64,000 bases of DNA from CAZYQW01 sp964649825 (GTDB lineage: Bacteria > Planctomycetota > B15-G4 > JADJEK01). The position numbers and the translations under genes are program-made. Shown piece after piece: positions 33,827-42,733 of the stretch. How positions within the stretch are numbered: the stretch's first letter is position 1; the number at the start of each line of letters is the position of its first letter. Location of the stretch: contig CAZYQW010000096.1 in NCBI GenBank assembly GCA_964649825.1, forward strand, positions 119,425-183,424, in the 5' to 3' direction. Under the pieces are notes generated by a model. It made no database searches. It worked only from the letters and a program-made list of their open reading frames with translations, and was not told the origin of the DNA.

Positions 33827-35029
33827 ATGTCGGCGCGGATTCTGACGAACTACCGCCCCGGGGGCGGCATCCATCCCGAGACTGCGACCCTGGCGAACGC
33901 ACTGGCGTACCAGAGCGCGACGGCACCGCACACGGGCAAGCCGTGGTCGGAGGAGATGTTGTTTGGAATCGGCGGTGGGATCGGGATCGGGTACATCCTG
34001 TGGGAGTTCAAGTCCCAAGCCCACGCCATCCTGACCATGGGCTTTCAGCACCGCTGGAACTACCCGCGCGAGTTCGTGGGCGCGCTGCTCGATCGGATCG
34101 ACGCGCGCCACCGGTTCCTCGAGACGGGCGGCGCGAAGACGGCACAGGCGAACCTCGAGACCGTGCTCGCCGAGGGCTATCCCGCGATCTGCTGGGTCGA
34201 TCAGGCCCTCCTCCCGTATCTGCACGTGCCGGCCGACTACCATGGTTGCTTCGGTTGGATCGTCACGATCTACGGGATCGATGCCATCGCGCGTGTCGTG
34301 CTCGTCGACGATCTCAGCAAGAAGCCGTTCCTCATCTCGATCGATCAGCTCACGAAGGCGCGAACGAAGATCGGCTCCTACAAGAGCCGGATCCTGACCG
34401 TGGACGCACCGAGGAACGTCCGACTCGAGCCGGCCGTGCGCGCGGGGATCCAGGACTGCACGAGTCAGCTCCTGAGCGGCTCCGACACGTTCGGACTCGA
34501 CGCGCTCGCCAAGTGGGCCCGCCTGATCACCGACAAGAAGGACAAGAAGGGGTGGCCGGTCGTGTTCCCGGATGGGAAGGGACTGTACGGGGCGCTCGTG
34601 AGCCTGCACGACGCGATCTGTCACCAGGGGACGGACGGGAGCGGCTTGCGCGGCATGTACGCCGACTTCCTGTCGGAGGCGGCGAAAGCGTTCGAGGACC
34701 AGAACCTCGCCGCGCTGGCGCGCAAGTACCGATCGGTGGCGAAACGCTGGTCGCGCCTTGCCGAGACCGCGCTGTCACCCGAGACCTTCGCCGAGACGCA
34801 CGACCTGATCGAGAAGAAGAACGTGATCCTCCGGACGAAAGGTCAGGAAGGCGTGGCGCGCCTGCAGACCTACAGCGCTCGCCTCGAAGCGCTTCGGGTC
34901 CGCCACAACGACCAGTGCCCGCTCGACGCCAAGAAGCGCGGCGCGCTCCTGGAGAGCCTTCGTGGTCAACTCGAGGAGATCTACGAAGCCGAGAAGAACG
35001 CGGCTCGGTCGCTCGCCGAATGGCTCTGA
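33827..35029 (+). CDS. BtrH-like protein (BtrH_N plus DUF4872)
   Basis: A 400-residue protein of the butirosin-H-like family. Residues 1-140 match the BtrH N-terminal domain (LTNYRPGGGIHPETATLANA, then SEEMLFGIGGGIGIGYILWE and QHRWNYPREFVGALLDRI); the rest fits DUF4872 followed by a helical C-terminus. BtrH itself moves an acyl group from an acyl carrier protein onto an aminoglycoside through a cysteine that follows the first histidine. Here that position is proline (H16-P17), so the usual nucleophile seems absent and the reaction may differ or be lost. A GGGAG site upstream fixes the start; longer versions of the frame have no such site. No carrier protein or aminoglycoside gene is nearby. 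Confidence 0.7.
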   Translation: MSARILTNYRPGGGIHPETATLANALAYQSATAPHTGKPWSEEMLFGIGGGIGIGYILWEFKSQAHAILTMGFQHRWNYPREFVGALLDRIDARHRFLETGGAKTAQANLETVLAEGYPAICWVDQALLPYLHVPADYHGCFGWIVTIYGIDAIARVVLVDDLSKKPFLISIDQLTKARTKIGSYKSRILTVDAPRNVRLEPAVRAGIQDCTSQLLSGSDTFGLDALAKWARLITDKKDKKGWPVVFPDGKGLYGALVSLHDAICHQGTDGSGLRGMYADFLSEAAKAFEDQNLAALARKYRSVAKRWSRLAETALSPETFAETHDLIEKKNVILRTKGQEGVARLQTYSARLEALRVRHNDQCPLDAKKRGALLESLRGQLEEIYEAEKNAARSLAEWL

Positions 35030-35185
35030 TGCATCGCGTCCGGGATGCGATGTAAGTAACTGTTTAATTGTTGTTTATGATTGCGCCTTCGCGCGTTTTC
35101 CGCGAGGCGAGCGACCTGCGCTATTCTTACTGGCGCAGCTCGGGAAGCGAGAAGCTCGAGCAACGTCGTGCGCTGGAGGACTCCC

Positions 35186-36469
35186 ATGGCAACCTGGTTC
35201 CGATGTTCGATCACCGTGGTGGTGGCGCTGGTGTTCGCGTCTGCCGTGCCCGCGGCGGCCGTTTTCGTCGTCGACGTGAACGGCGGTCCTGGGGTCGACT
35301 CCACGCAGATCGATAGCGCGATCGCCGCTGCTCTACCGGGTGACATCGTCTTGGTGCGACCCGGTCTGTACAGCTCGTGCGCGGTCGACGGCAAAGGAAT
35401 CTCGGTCATTGCGGACCCGGTGAACGGGATCCGCCCCACGATCTCCTCCGTCCTCATCCGGAACATCCCGATCCAGCAGCGGGCGCTCGTAAGGGGGTTC
35501 GACGTCACCCTGACCGTCCCCTTGAGCGGATCGATCCCCCTCGAGGTCTCCGACAACCGAGGGCCGGTCGTGATCGAGGATCTCAAGACGAAGACCCTGT
35601 TTCCAACCAGCGCGCTTCCGCCGGGAGCTCTCGTCGACGATTGCGACCGCGTCGTGTTCATCCGGTGCGAGCTGCTCGGGACGAACGTCCCGACCAACGG
35701 CCTCCAGGCCGTGCCCGGCAGCACGGGAATGGTCGTGATCGACTCCAACGTCGCGCTGTACGAGTGCCTCGTCGTGGGAGGAAACGGTGTCACCGGCGGC
35801 TATCCGCCGTCGTTCACGCTCTTCTCGTCAGCCGGCGGGATCGGGATCCACGTCACCGAGGGTGACGTCCTCGTGGCCGGCTCGGTCGTGCGCGGCGGCG
35901 CGGGCGGCAACGGTGTCGCCCCGACCGGTTTCCCGTGCATCCCCGCTGCGAGCGGGGGCGACGGGATTCGACTGTCCGGTCCGAAATCGTATTCGGTTCG
36001 AATCGACTCGACCGTCACCGGCGGCACCGTCGGAGTCGAACACCCGAGTTGCCCGAGTTCCGCCTCCAACGGGATCGATGTCAAGGTCCTGGCCGGGAGC
36101 GCGGGCACGATCAATGAGCTCCTGCGGAGTTGCTCGATCGCGTCGCCCACCCGCATGGGCCAGTCGACGATGCTCGAGCTCTCGGGAGTTCCGGGGGAAC
36201 TCTGCGCGATCCTCTTCTCGCTGAACTCGCACGGCGTCTATCAAGCGAACCTGTCGGGAACGCTCGTTCCGCGGCTCCCGCTCCAAATCGCGATCCTGGG
36301 TGCGCTACCCGGTTCAGGGACGCTGGGAATGTCCGTTCCGCTGCCGGCCGCGATGCCGCCGGGGGTGGGCGGGTTCGACGTCTATCTCCAGGTCATCGTC
36401 GCGGGGCAATCCGGCAACGGCGTGCTCGGCAGCCCGACGGCGCTGACGGTGCTGGACGCCGCGTTCTGA
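35186..36469 (+). CDS. Exported right-handed beta-helix protein
   Basis: A 427-residue exported protein. GGAGGA at 35175-35180 and the signal peptide (core WFRCSITVVVALVFASAVPA) set the start. The mature part opens AVFVVDVNGGPGVDSTQIDS, then shows the ladder of short glycine- and valine-rich strands of a parallel beta-helix (LFSSAGGIGIHVTEGDVLVA, GGDGIRLSGPKSYSVRIDST). The tail (LGMSVPLPAAMPPGVGGFDV) is the same type of small sandwich as in the gene at 7016. The GT2 gene follows after eight bases, hinting at co-transcription. Function unknown; likely a surface or sugar-binding role. Confidence 0.7.
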   Translation: MATWFRCSITVVVALVFASAVPAAAVFVVDVNGGPGVDSTQIDSAIAAALPGDIVLVRPGLYSSCAVDGKGISVIADPVNGIRPTISSVLIRNIPIQQRALVRGFDVTLTVPLSGSIPLEVSDNRGPVVIEDLKTKTLFPTSALPPGALVDDCDRVVFIRCELLGTNVPTNGLQAVPGSTGMVVIDSNVALYECLVVGGNGVTGGYPPSFTLFSSAGGIGIHVTEGDVLVAGSVVRGGAGGNGVAPTGFPCIPAASGGDGIRLSGPKSYSVRIDSTVTGGTVGVEHPSCPSSASNGIDVKVLAGSAGTINELLRSCSIASPTRMGQSTMLELSGVPGELCAILFSLNSHGVYQANLSGTLVPRLPLQIAILGALPGSGTLGMSVPLPAAMPPGVGGFDVYLQVIVAGQSGNGVLGSPTALTVLDAAF

Positions 36470-36477
36470 TCAGGTCG

Positions 36478-37653
36478 GTGCTCGACGTCGCCTGCGTCAT
36501 CGTCAACTACAACAGCGGTCGTCTGTGCGCCTCCGCGGTGAGGTCTCTCCTCTCTCGAGAGCGGCGCACCGCGGCCGACTCGGCGCTCGACGTCGAGGTC
36601 GTCGTCGTCGACAACGCGTCTCCTACGGATCAGCAGGCCGAGCTCGAGCCGTTGCGCGAGCTCGGCGTCGACGTCGTCTATCACGAGGAGAACCTCGGCT
36701 ACGCGGGCGGAATGAACTTCGGGGTCCGCCGGACCCGCCGAGCGCGCCACCTCCTGATCGCGAATCCTGACACGATCGCGTGCGGCGCCGCGCTGACCGT
36801 GATGGCCTCGCGCCTCGACGCGGATCCGAAGATCGGCGCGATCGGGCCCAGGAGTTCGTTCGATCCCGCCGGGTTTCTCCTGCAGTCTCCGATCGAGCTG
36901 CCGTCGATGATCGGCGAGGCGACGGGGGCGCTGTGTGGTCGCTCACCGTTCGTGCTGCGCCGGGTGATGCGAGAGAGAGCGAAGGAAACGGCGCGGGTGC
37001 TCGGCGCCGATGAGGCGGTCGACGTTCCGATGTTGTCGGGTTTCTGCCTCATGATGCCGTTCGACTTCGCGCGAGAGCTCGGACCCTTCGACGAGCGGTT
37101 CCCGTTCTACTACGAGGATGGCGACCTCAGCCGAAGGGTCCGGCAAGCGGGGCGACGGCTGGTGTTCGAGCCCCGAGCGCGGATGATCCACTGGTACGAT
37201 CAATCGGCTCGATCGGCGCGAGAGGACGTGATGCGCAAGCACGCGATCTCGAAGGCGCGCTACTTCCAGAAGTACTACGGGGCGTTCGGAGCCGCCTTGG
37301 TTCGGTCGTTCGACCGCGTGCGGGCGAGACGTTCCATCGAGACGGGCGAGGCCGTCGAGGAGCTGGGGCCGTTCGCCGAGCCTCCGACGATCTCTTGGTC
37401 GTACGAACGCGACTTCCTCCTCCTCATCGGGCTCGAGCCGACCTGCTTCTTCTCGGGCGTCCACGTCGGACGCGGCGACCGGGTGACGTTCTCGCGCTCC
37501 GCGTGGTCGATCCTCGAGGCGGTTCGGTGGCACGTTCGGGTCGTCGACGCGAACAGCGGCGATCCGATTCGGGTCCTGACGTTCGTGAAGACGACGCATG
37601 CGATCGGGCCGCGCGCGTTCGAGGAGCTCGAGGACGCGGACTTGCGGCAGTGA
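36478..37653 (+). CDS. Family 2 glycosyltransferase
   Basis: A 391-residue cytoplasmic enzyme with the GT-A fold of family 2, which transfers a sugar from a nucleotide sugar. The motifs are VIVNYNSGRLCASAVRSLLS (N-terminal strand), VVVVDNASPTDQQAELE, NLGYAGGMNFGVRRT with the ANPDT acidic motif, and the C-terminal FDERFPFYYEDGDLSRRVRQ, the rhamnosyltransferase-like signature. The start is GTG at 36478, eight bases after the beta-helix gene; a longer frame back to 36130 lies inside that gene. About 110 extra residues follow the usual domain with no known motif. It may decorate a surface polysaccharide or protein together with the radical SAM gene downstream. Confidence 0.88.
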   Translation: MLDVACVIVNYNSGRLCASAVRSLLSRERRTAADSALDVEVVVVDNASPTDQQAELEPLRELGVDVVYHEENLGYAGGMNFGVRRTRRARHLLIANPDTIACGAALTVMASRLDADPKIGAIGPRSSFDPAGFLLQSPIELPSMIGEATGALCGRSPFVLRRVMRERAKETARVLGADEAVDVPMLSGFCLMMPFDFARELGPFDERFPFYYEDGDLSRRVRQAGRRLVFEPRARMIHWYDQSARSAREDVMRKHAISKARYFQKYYGAFGAALVRSFDRVRARRSIETGEAVEELGPFAEPPTISWSYERDFLLLIGLEPTCFFSGVHVGRGDRVTFSRSAWSILEAVRWHVRVVDANSGDPIRVLTFVKTTHAIGPRAFEELEDADLRQ

Positions 37654-37682
37654 GCCGGCGCGCTCGCGGTAGACTGTCGCGC

Positions 37683-39287
37683 ATGTCACGGAGCATCGTC
37701 CTCCTCTTCCCGAGGTGCGAACCGGATTACCCGGACGAAGCGAAGCTCATCGGGCTGCCGCTCGCCGTATTGACCGTGGCTCGGCCCCTGGTGCGAGCGG
37801 GATACGACGTTCGCATCATCGATGAGAACGTCCGCGCTCGCGCGATCGACGAGCTGGTTCGACTCGACCGGCCTCTCTTCGTCGGCATCAGCTGCCTCGG
37901 CGGCGGACAGATCCCGACGGGCCTCGCGCTCGCGCGTCTGGTGAGCAAGCTGTGGCCGGGCGTCCCTCGCGTGTGGGGTGGTTGGAATCCGACGCTCCTC
38001 CCGCATCTCTACGAGGACGACGCGCGTCGGGGCGAAGTCGACGTCGTCGTGCGCGGCCGGGGCGAAGCCCCGGTGCTCGAGATCGCACGGAAGCTCGAGG
38101 CGGGCGAAGAGTTCGACGGAATCCCCGGCGTGTCGTGGTGGGATCGCGAAGGTCGATTGCGAAGGAACCCGGACGCTCCGCTCGACGATCCGACCGAGAG
38201 CGACCTGTTGCCGTACGATCTGATCGACAGCCTCGACGACTACATCACCCGTCACGGCGTGATCAACTATCACTCGAGCTACGGCTGCCCCCACCGCTGC
38301 AACTTCTGTGGAATTCCGGCCGGGACCAGGACGTTCCGCGTGATTCGGAACGAGCGCGTCGTCGACCAGCTCCATCAGATCAAGGCGCGCGGCATTCACA
38401 CCGTCATCTTCTACGACGACAACTTCTTCACGAGGAAGGATCGCGTCGTCGACCTCGCTCAACGGATGATCGACACGCGGCTCGGTATGAGTTGGTACTC
38501 GAACGGTCGCATCGATCAACTCATGACGTTGTCGGAGGACGAGTACCGGGTGCTGGCTCGATCGGGATGTCGGGGGATCAACGTCGGGTACGAGACCGGA
38601 GATCAACGCGTCGCGGACGAGATCCAGAAGGACGTCGTCGTTGGCGACATCGTCGAGATCGCGCGTCGTTTCAAGGGCGCAGGGATTCACCTCTCCGTCA
38701 ATTTCATGGTCGGGTTGCCCGGCGAGGACGTCGAATCGCTCCTGCGTTCGCTGCACACGTTGTTCTCGATCCACGCGGCGAATCAGGACATGGAGCTTTG
38801 CTGGTACATGTTCATGCCGGCCCCCGGCACGTTGCTGTGGGAACGCATGATTCGGGAGGGGCGCTTGACCGAGCCGAGGACGCTCGAGGAGCACGCGCGG
38901 CTGCAGTCGATGTACCTCGAGCATCCGTGGTACTACGAGAGCCCGCGCGAGAGCGTCTTCCGCGAGTGGCGCGAGAAGCACAAAGCGATCGCATGGTACT
39001 TCCAGGTCGGCTACGCGGCGTCGGTTCCCGCGGGACGGTGGCGCGCGCTCTGGTTCGGACTGCTGCGCCGGTGGTGCCGGCGGCGCTTCGAGCACCGGTG
39101 GTTCCGATTGCGCCTCGACTGGCGTGCATTCTTCGTGTGGAACGCGATCCGCGTGCGACTCCGTTGGACGACGGCGCGCGCGCTCCGAGCAAGGGCGTTC
39201 GATCGTTTCGCCCGTCGCCGCGCGCGAGGAAACGACTCATCAGGAAGCGGCACGACGCCGATTCCGTGGGTGCATAGGAGCACGTGA
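37683..39287 (+). CDS. B12-binding-type radical SAM protein
   Basis: A 534-residue enzyme with an N-terminal Rossmann-like cobalamin-binding domain (about 1-150; GYDVRIIDENV, GISCLGGGQIP, VWGGWNPTLLPHL) and a radical SAM core beginning at C202, C206 and C209 (YGCPHRCNFCGIPAG). The core continues with FYDDNFFTRK, SWYSNGRIDQL and FMVGLPGEDVESL, typical of BchE and methyltransferase members of the family. The C-terminal 90 residues are arginine-rich and partly hydrophobic. The usual DxHxxG lower-ligand motif is not seen in the N-domain, as in many such proteins. It could methylate or rearrange a product of the adjoining glycosyltransferase; that is inference. Confidence 0.85.
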   Translation: MSRSIVLLFPRCEPDYPDEAKLIGLPLAVLTVARPLVRAGYDVRIIDENVRARAIDELVRLDRPLFVGISCLGGGQIPTGLALARLVSKLWPGVPRVWGGWNPTLLPHLYEDDARRGEVDVVVRGRGEAPVLEIARKLEAGEEFDGIPGVSWWDREGRLRRNPDAPLDDPTESDLLPYDLIDSLDDYITRHGVINYHSSYGCPHRCNFCGIPAGTRTFRVIRNERVVDQLHQIKARGIHTVIFYDDNFFTRKDRVVDLAQRMIDTRLGMSWYSNGRIDQLMTLSEDEYRVLARSGCRGINVGYETGDQRVADEIQKDVVVGDIVEIARRFKGAGIHLSVNFMVGLPGEDVESLLRSLHTLFSIHAANQDMELCWYMFMPAPGTLLWERMIREGRLTEPRTLEEHARLQSMYLEHPWYYESPRESVFREWREKHKAIAWYFQVGYAASVPAGRWRALWFGLLRRWCRRRFEHRWFRLRLDWRAFFVWNAIRVRLRWTTARALRARAFDRFARRRARGNDSSGSGTTPIPWVHRST

Positions 39288-39299
39288 GCCCCATTCGGG

Positions 39300-40301
39300 T
39301 CAGTACATGTCCATGGCGCCGAACGATAGATGGAAGTCGCGGCGCACGACCTCGACGGGATAACGACGATCCCAGGATCGTCCCGCGCACTTGAGCGGAG
39401 TATGGCGGACGCGAAACCCGCGGTCCTGGAATGCTTCGAACTCGGGTGTCGACTCGGGAAACCAGGCGACGATCGCTCCCATGCGTTGCTCGATCGCGTC
39501 GTTCGCGCAGGCACGCAGCAAGGCGATCGCCGCGTCCTCGTCGTCGTGCGGCACGAGCCAGTCCATGAGCATCAGGGCATCCTCGGCGATGCCGCCCGAC
39601 CGCACGATGGCGATGCCTCGCAGGAGGCCCGTTCCGTGCTCGCGTGCCTCCAGGAAGCGATAGTCGACGAGCGCGTGCTCAGCGTAACGCCAGTCGAGGT
39701 AAGCCCGATCTCGGATCGGGATGATCCTCGGCTTCCCCACGCAACGTGCCCACAAGTCACCCGCGTCGTCGCTGCAGCGATCGACGAACGCGACGGTGAT
39801 GCCTCTGGAGGGCTGGTCGAGCTCTCCGAGTCGAGCGTGCAGGAGGACGTTGATGGGGCGAATCAACGAGTAGCCGACCGCGTGCTGGCCGATCCGGAAG
39901 TTCTGGTCGTTCGGAAATCCGAACCCGATGAAGTCGCGGTCGGCGCCGCAGTAGCGGCCGATCCAGTATTGCTTCAGTCGAGTCCATAGTCCGAGGCGTT
40001 TCAGTCCGCTGCGGTCGGCCATGCGGGTCATGTGATCGACGGTGAGGACGGCGACTCGTTCCTCGCCATTGCACAGCACGCGCATCGGAACTCCGCCGAC
40101 GAACGCAACGACGTCACCACCGCGTTCGGCGACCGCGGAGTGGCTTCCCTGAGGGTTCTCGAGGAACTTCCAAGACCAGTGTTCGAAACTGCACGCTCCC
40201 GAGTATCCGTCTGGGTAGGTCTCCGCGTAGAGCGGCTGGAGACGAGGCCAGTCATCGTTACGACACTCGCGGAATGTCGTGGGCTCGCAGCGATCGTTCA
40301 T
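39300..40301 (-). CDS. GNAT-type acetyltransferase, long form
   Basis: A 333-residue protein with a tandem or extended GNAT arrangement. The first half shows RECRNDDWPRLQPLYAETYP, then GGDVVAFVGGVPMRVLCNGE; the second half reads RGITVAFVDRCSDDAGDLWA and MLMDWLVPHDDEDAAIALLR. This double layout is seen in GNATs annotated as Eis-like or acetyltransf_9-like, some of which act on surface sugars or peptidoglycan. The gene ends 12 bases from the radical SAM gene in the opposite direction. Its acceptor is unknown. Confidence 0.7.
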   Translation of the reverse strand: MNDRCEPTTFRECRNDDWPRLQPLYAETYPDGYSGACSFEHWSWKFLENPQGSHSAVAERGGDVVAFVGGVPMRVLCNGEERVAVLTVDHMTRMADRSGLKRLGLWTRLKQYWIGRYCGADRDFIGFGFPNDQNFRIGQHAVGYSLIRPINVLLHARLGELDQPSRGITVAFVDRCSDDAGDLWARCVGKPRIIPIRDRAYLDWRYAEHALVDYRFLEAREHGTGLLRGIAIVRSGGIAEDALMLMDWLVPHDDEDAAIALLRACANDAIEQRMGAIVAWFPESTPEFEAFQDRGFRVRHTPLKCAGRSWDRRYPVEVVRRDFHLSFGAMDMY

Positions 40302-40492
40302 GCGCGTACTCTACGCGAGGCGCGGCGAACGCGGGACTTCGTGGTCGCGTCATGTACACGGCCAGCGACGCTCGCCGGGAATTGCCCGGTCGCAGATCTC
40401 GCCCGCACGCCGTCTCTCGGTTAGGCTTAACGGCAACGCCGGCGTCGCAATCGCACGGCTGGCGAACGAGCTGGCGCAATGGGAGAGAAGCG

Positions 40493-41647
40493 ATGCACAT
40501 TCTCCGTACGACGATCATCGTGGTTTTCCTCTCGACGCTCGGTCTCGCCCAAGAGAACGAAGTGACCGTGTTCCAGGTCACGCTGAGCGGCGGTCAGCTC
40601 TTCCCCCCCGTCGCAACACCGCACGGCGGCGAGGGGCTCGTCTACCTGGACCTCGACACCGGGCGCCTTCGCTACGAGATCGTGCTCTCGGGTTCGAGCA
40701 GTACGTTCGTAGCGGCAGACTTGCGCGTCGGCGAGCCGGGGGAACCCGGTGCAACGATGTTCCCGCTCGTGGGCGGGCCGGTGGTTCTTGCCGGAACTTC
40801 ACCACCGCTCTCCGCCGCCCAGCGCGACGCGCTGCAGGATTACCGCGTCTTCGTACGAGTCGTGACCAGCGCTCATCCGAACGGTGAGATGCGTGGACAG
40901 GTCACCGCGGCGCGGAGTCAGATGGCCGCGTACCTACGCGGCGACAAAGTCGTGCCGCCGACGGGATCGCTGGCGACGGGCTCCGTCGAGTTCGTGGTCG
41001 ACCCGGACACGAACGTCGTTGCGGGCAAAGGAGACGTCAGCGGGCTCTCAGGTCCCATCACCAGCGTCGTCGTGCGCGACGGGATTCCGGGAGCCGCCGG
41101 TCCGGTCATGTTCTCACTTCCCGTGGTGTCGGCGACGGCGTTCCAGGGCGTCTCGACGCCCATCTCGGAGCTGTCGCTGGCGAGGCTGCGGTCGAGGCGC
41201 GCGTTCGTCGAGATCCAAACCGCGGCGTTTCCTTCGGGCGAGGTCGCGGGCCCGATCATCGCGACCTTCCTCGAGTTCGGAGACGGTTGCCCGAGCTCGA
41301 TCGGTCCGGTGCGACTGACGGCCGAGGGGCTCGCCACGCCCGGCGGGTTGATGCTCGGCACCGTCGGGACGGCTCCCCCCAATACGTTCGGCCTCGTGAC
41401 GAAGAGCCTGGTCGGTGGCGAAGTCGACGTCGGCTACGGTTGCCCCCTCTACTCGCTTCCTCCGCTGCCCCCAGTCTTCGGGCTTCCCCTTGGACCGACC
41501 GGTCAGGTGACGCTTCCCAAATTGCTCCCACCCGGACTCGTGACTCCCTGCCGGGTCCACGTTCAGTTCTTCGGCATCGACGCGGCATCCCCGAGCGGCG
41601 GCGGGTTCTTCGCGACCAACGGTTTGACGATCGACATCAACCGCTGA
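40493..41647 (+). CDS. Exported protein with two CHRD domains
   Basis: A 384-residue exported protein; the signal peptide (MHILRTTIIVVFLSTLGLAQ) and GGGAG at 40481-40485 fix the start. It holds two CHRD domains (about 20-135 and 140-260), with the characteristic phrases LRYEIVLSGSSSTFVAADLR and VRVVTSAHPNGEMRGQV in the first and QTAAFPSGEVAGPI in the second. CHRD domains are extracellular beta-rich modules named after chordin; no enzyme activity is known. The last 120 residues are the cysteine-containing tail (GDGCPSSIGPVRLTAEG) common on exported planctomycete proteins. Confidence 0.82.
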   Translation: MHILRTTIIVVFLSTLGLAQENEVTVFQVTLSGGQLFPPVATPHGGEGLVYLDLDTGRLRYEIVLSGSSSTFVAADLRVGEPGEPGATMFPLVGGPVVLAGTSPPLSAAQRDALQDYRVFVRVVTSAHPNGEMRGQVTAARSQMAAYLRGDKVVPPTGSLATGSVEFVVDPDTNVVAGKGDVSGLSGPITSVVVRDGIPGAAGPVMFSLPVVSATAFQGVSTPISELSLARLRSRRAFVEIQTAAFPSGEVAGPIIATFLEFGDGCPSSIGPVRLTAEGLATPGGLMLGTVGTAPPNTFGLVTKSLVGGEVDVGYGCPLYSLPPLPPVFGLPLGPTGQVTLPKLLPPGLVTPCRVHVQFFGIDAASPSGGGFFATNGLTIDINR

Positions 41648-41781
41648 TCCTCGTCCTAGCATCAGCCCTTGGTCTGGAACGCGTTGGTTACGCTCCGGGC
41701 CGGAAGACGTATCCATGTCGCCGCGGCCGGAAACGAGCTTCCGGGTATCCTGCGGCGACGTCGCGAACCCGCGGGGGCCCG

Positions 41782-42702
41782 GTGGAACGGATCCAAGACC
41801 TCATCGACAACGTGGAACGGGTCCTCGTCGGCAAGCGAGACGCGGTCACTCTCACCGTGGTGGGGCTCCTGGCGGAGGGCCACGTCCTTCTCGAGGACGC
41901 CCCGGGAACCGGCAAGACGACGCTGGCGCGAGCGCTCGCGCAGTCGATCGATGCGTCGTTCCGGAGGATCCAGATGACGTCCGATCTCTTGCCGTCGGAC
42001 GTCCTCGGCGTCTCGGTGCATGATGCTCTCGGGGGGTTTCGTTTCCAACCGGGCCCGATCTTCGGCAACGTCATCGTCGCGGACGAGTTGAATCGCACGA
42101 CGCCGCGTACGCAGTCGAGCCTGCTCGAATGCATGAACGAACGGCAGGTCTCGGTCGATGGTCAAACCAGAACCCTGCCGCGGCCGTTCTTCGTCATCGC
42201 CACCCAGAATTCGCTCGAGCACGAGGGGACCTATCCGTTGCCGGAGTCGCAGCTCGATCGGTTCCTGCTGCGCGTCGAGCTCGGCTACCCGGACCGTGAG
42301 TCGGAGCGGCGGATCCTGCGGATGAACGCCGAAGGAGTTCCCATCGAGACGCTGCGCGCGGTCCTGACGCTCGATGAAGTGAACGCCGCGATCGAGCGCG
42401 TGCGCGCCGTGTACGTCGACGACGCGATCGTGGACTACATGCTCGACGTGCTGGAGGCGACTCGGCGCAGTCCGGACCTGTTGGTTGGGGCGAGCCCGCG
42501 GGCGGGCGTCGGATTGTTTCGCGCCTCGCAAGCCATGGCCTTCGTCGAGGGTCGCGACTACGCCATCCCCGACGACGTGAAGCGGCTCTTGATCCCGGTG
42601 CTCGGGCATCGCGTTCTCGCTCGCGAGGGCGACGGCGACGCGGAGCACGCGTCGCGCGCCGCGCTCCGGCGCGTCGGAGAGAGCTTAACGGCGCCGCATT
42701 GA
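41782..42702 (+). CDS. MoxR-family AAA ATPase
   Basis: A 306-residue AAA+ chaperone-like ATPase. Walker A is EDAPGTGKTTLARAL, Walker B is FGNVIVADELNRT, and the sensor and arginine region appears as FFVIATQNSLEHEGTYPLPE and ASPRAGVGLFRASQAMA. MoxR proteins load or mature partner proteins, usually with DUF58 and transglutaminase-like neighbours, exactly as here. The start GTG at 41782 follows a GC-rich leader with no strong ribosome site. The three-gene set is conserved in many phyla, but its physiological role is poorly defined. Confidence 0.93.
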   Translation: MERIQDLIDNVERVLVGKRDAVTLTVVGLLAEGHVLLEDAPGTGKTTLARALAQSIDASFRRIQMTSDLLPSDVLGVSVHDALGGFRFQPGPIFGNVIVADELNRTTPRTQSSLLECMNERQVSVDGQTRTLPRPFFVIATQNSLEHEGTYPLPESQLDRFLLRVELGYPDRESERRILRMNAEGVPIETLRAVLTLDEVNAAIERVRAVYVDDAIVDYMLDVLEATRRSPDLLVGASPRAGVGLFRASQAMAFVEGRDYAIPDDVKRLLIPVLGHRVLAREGDGDAEHASRAALRRVGESLTAPH

Positions 42703-42733
42703 CCAAGTGTTCGCCGTTCGCGGCCGGAGCGAC

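Noticed and set aside
40422..40434. GTTAGGCTTAAC resembling an integron attC core
   Set aside because: It stands alone with no matching second core or integrase nearby; chance match.
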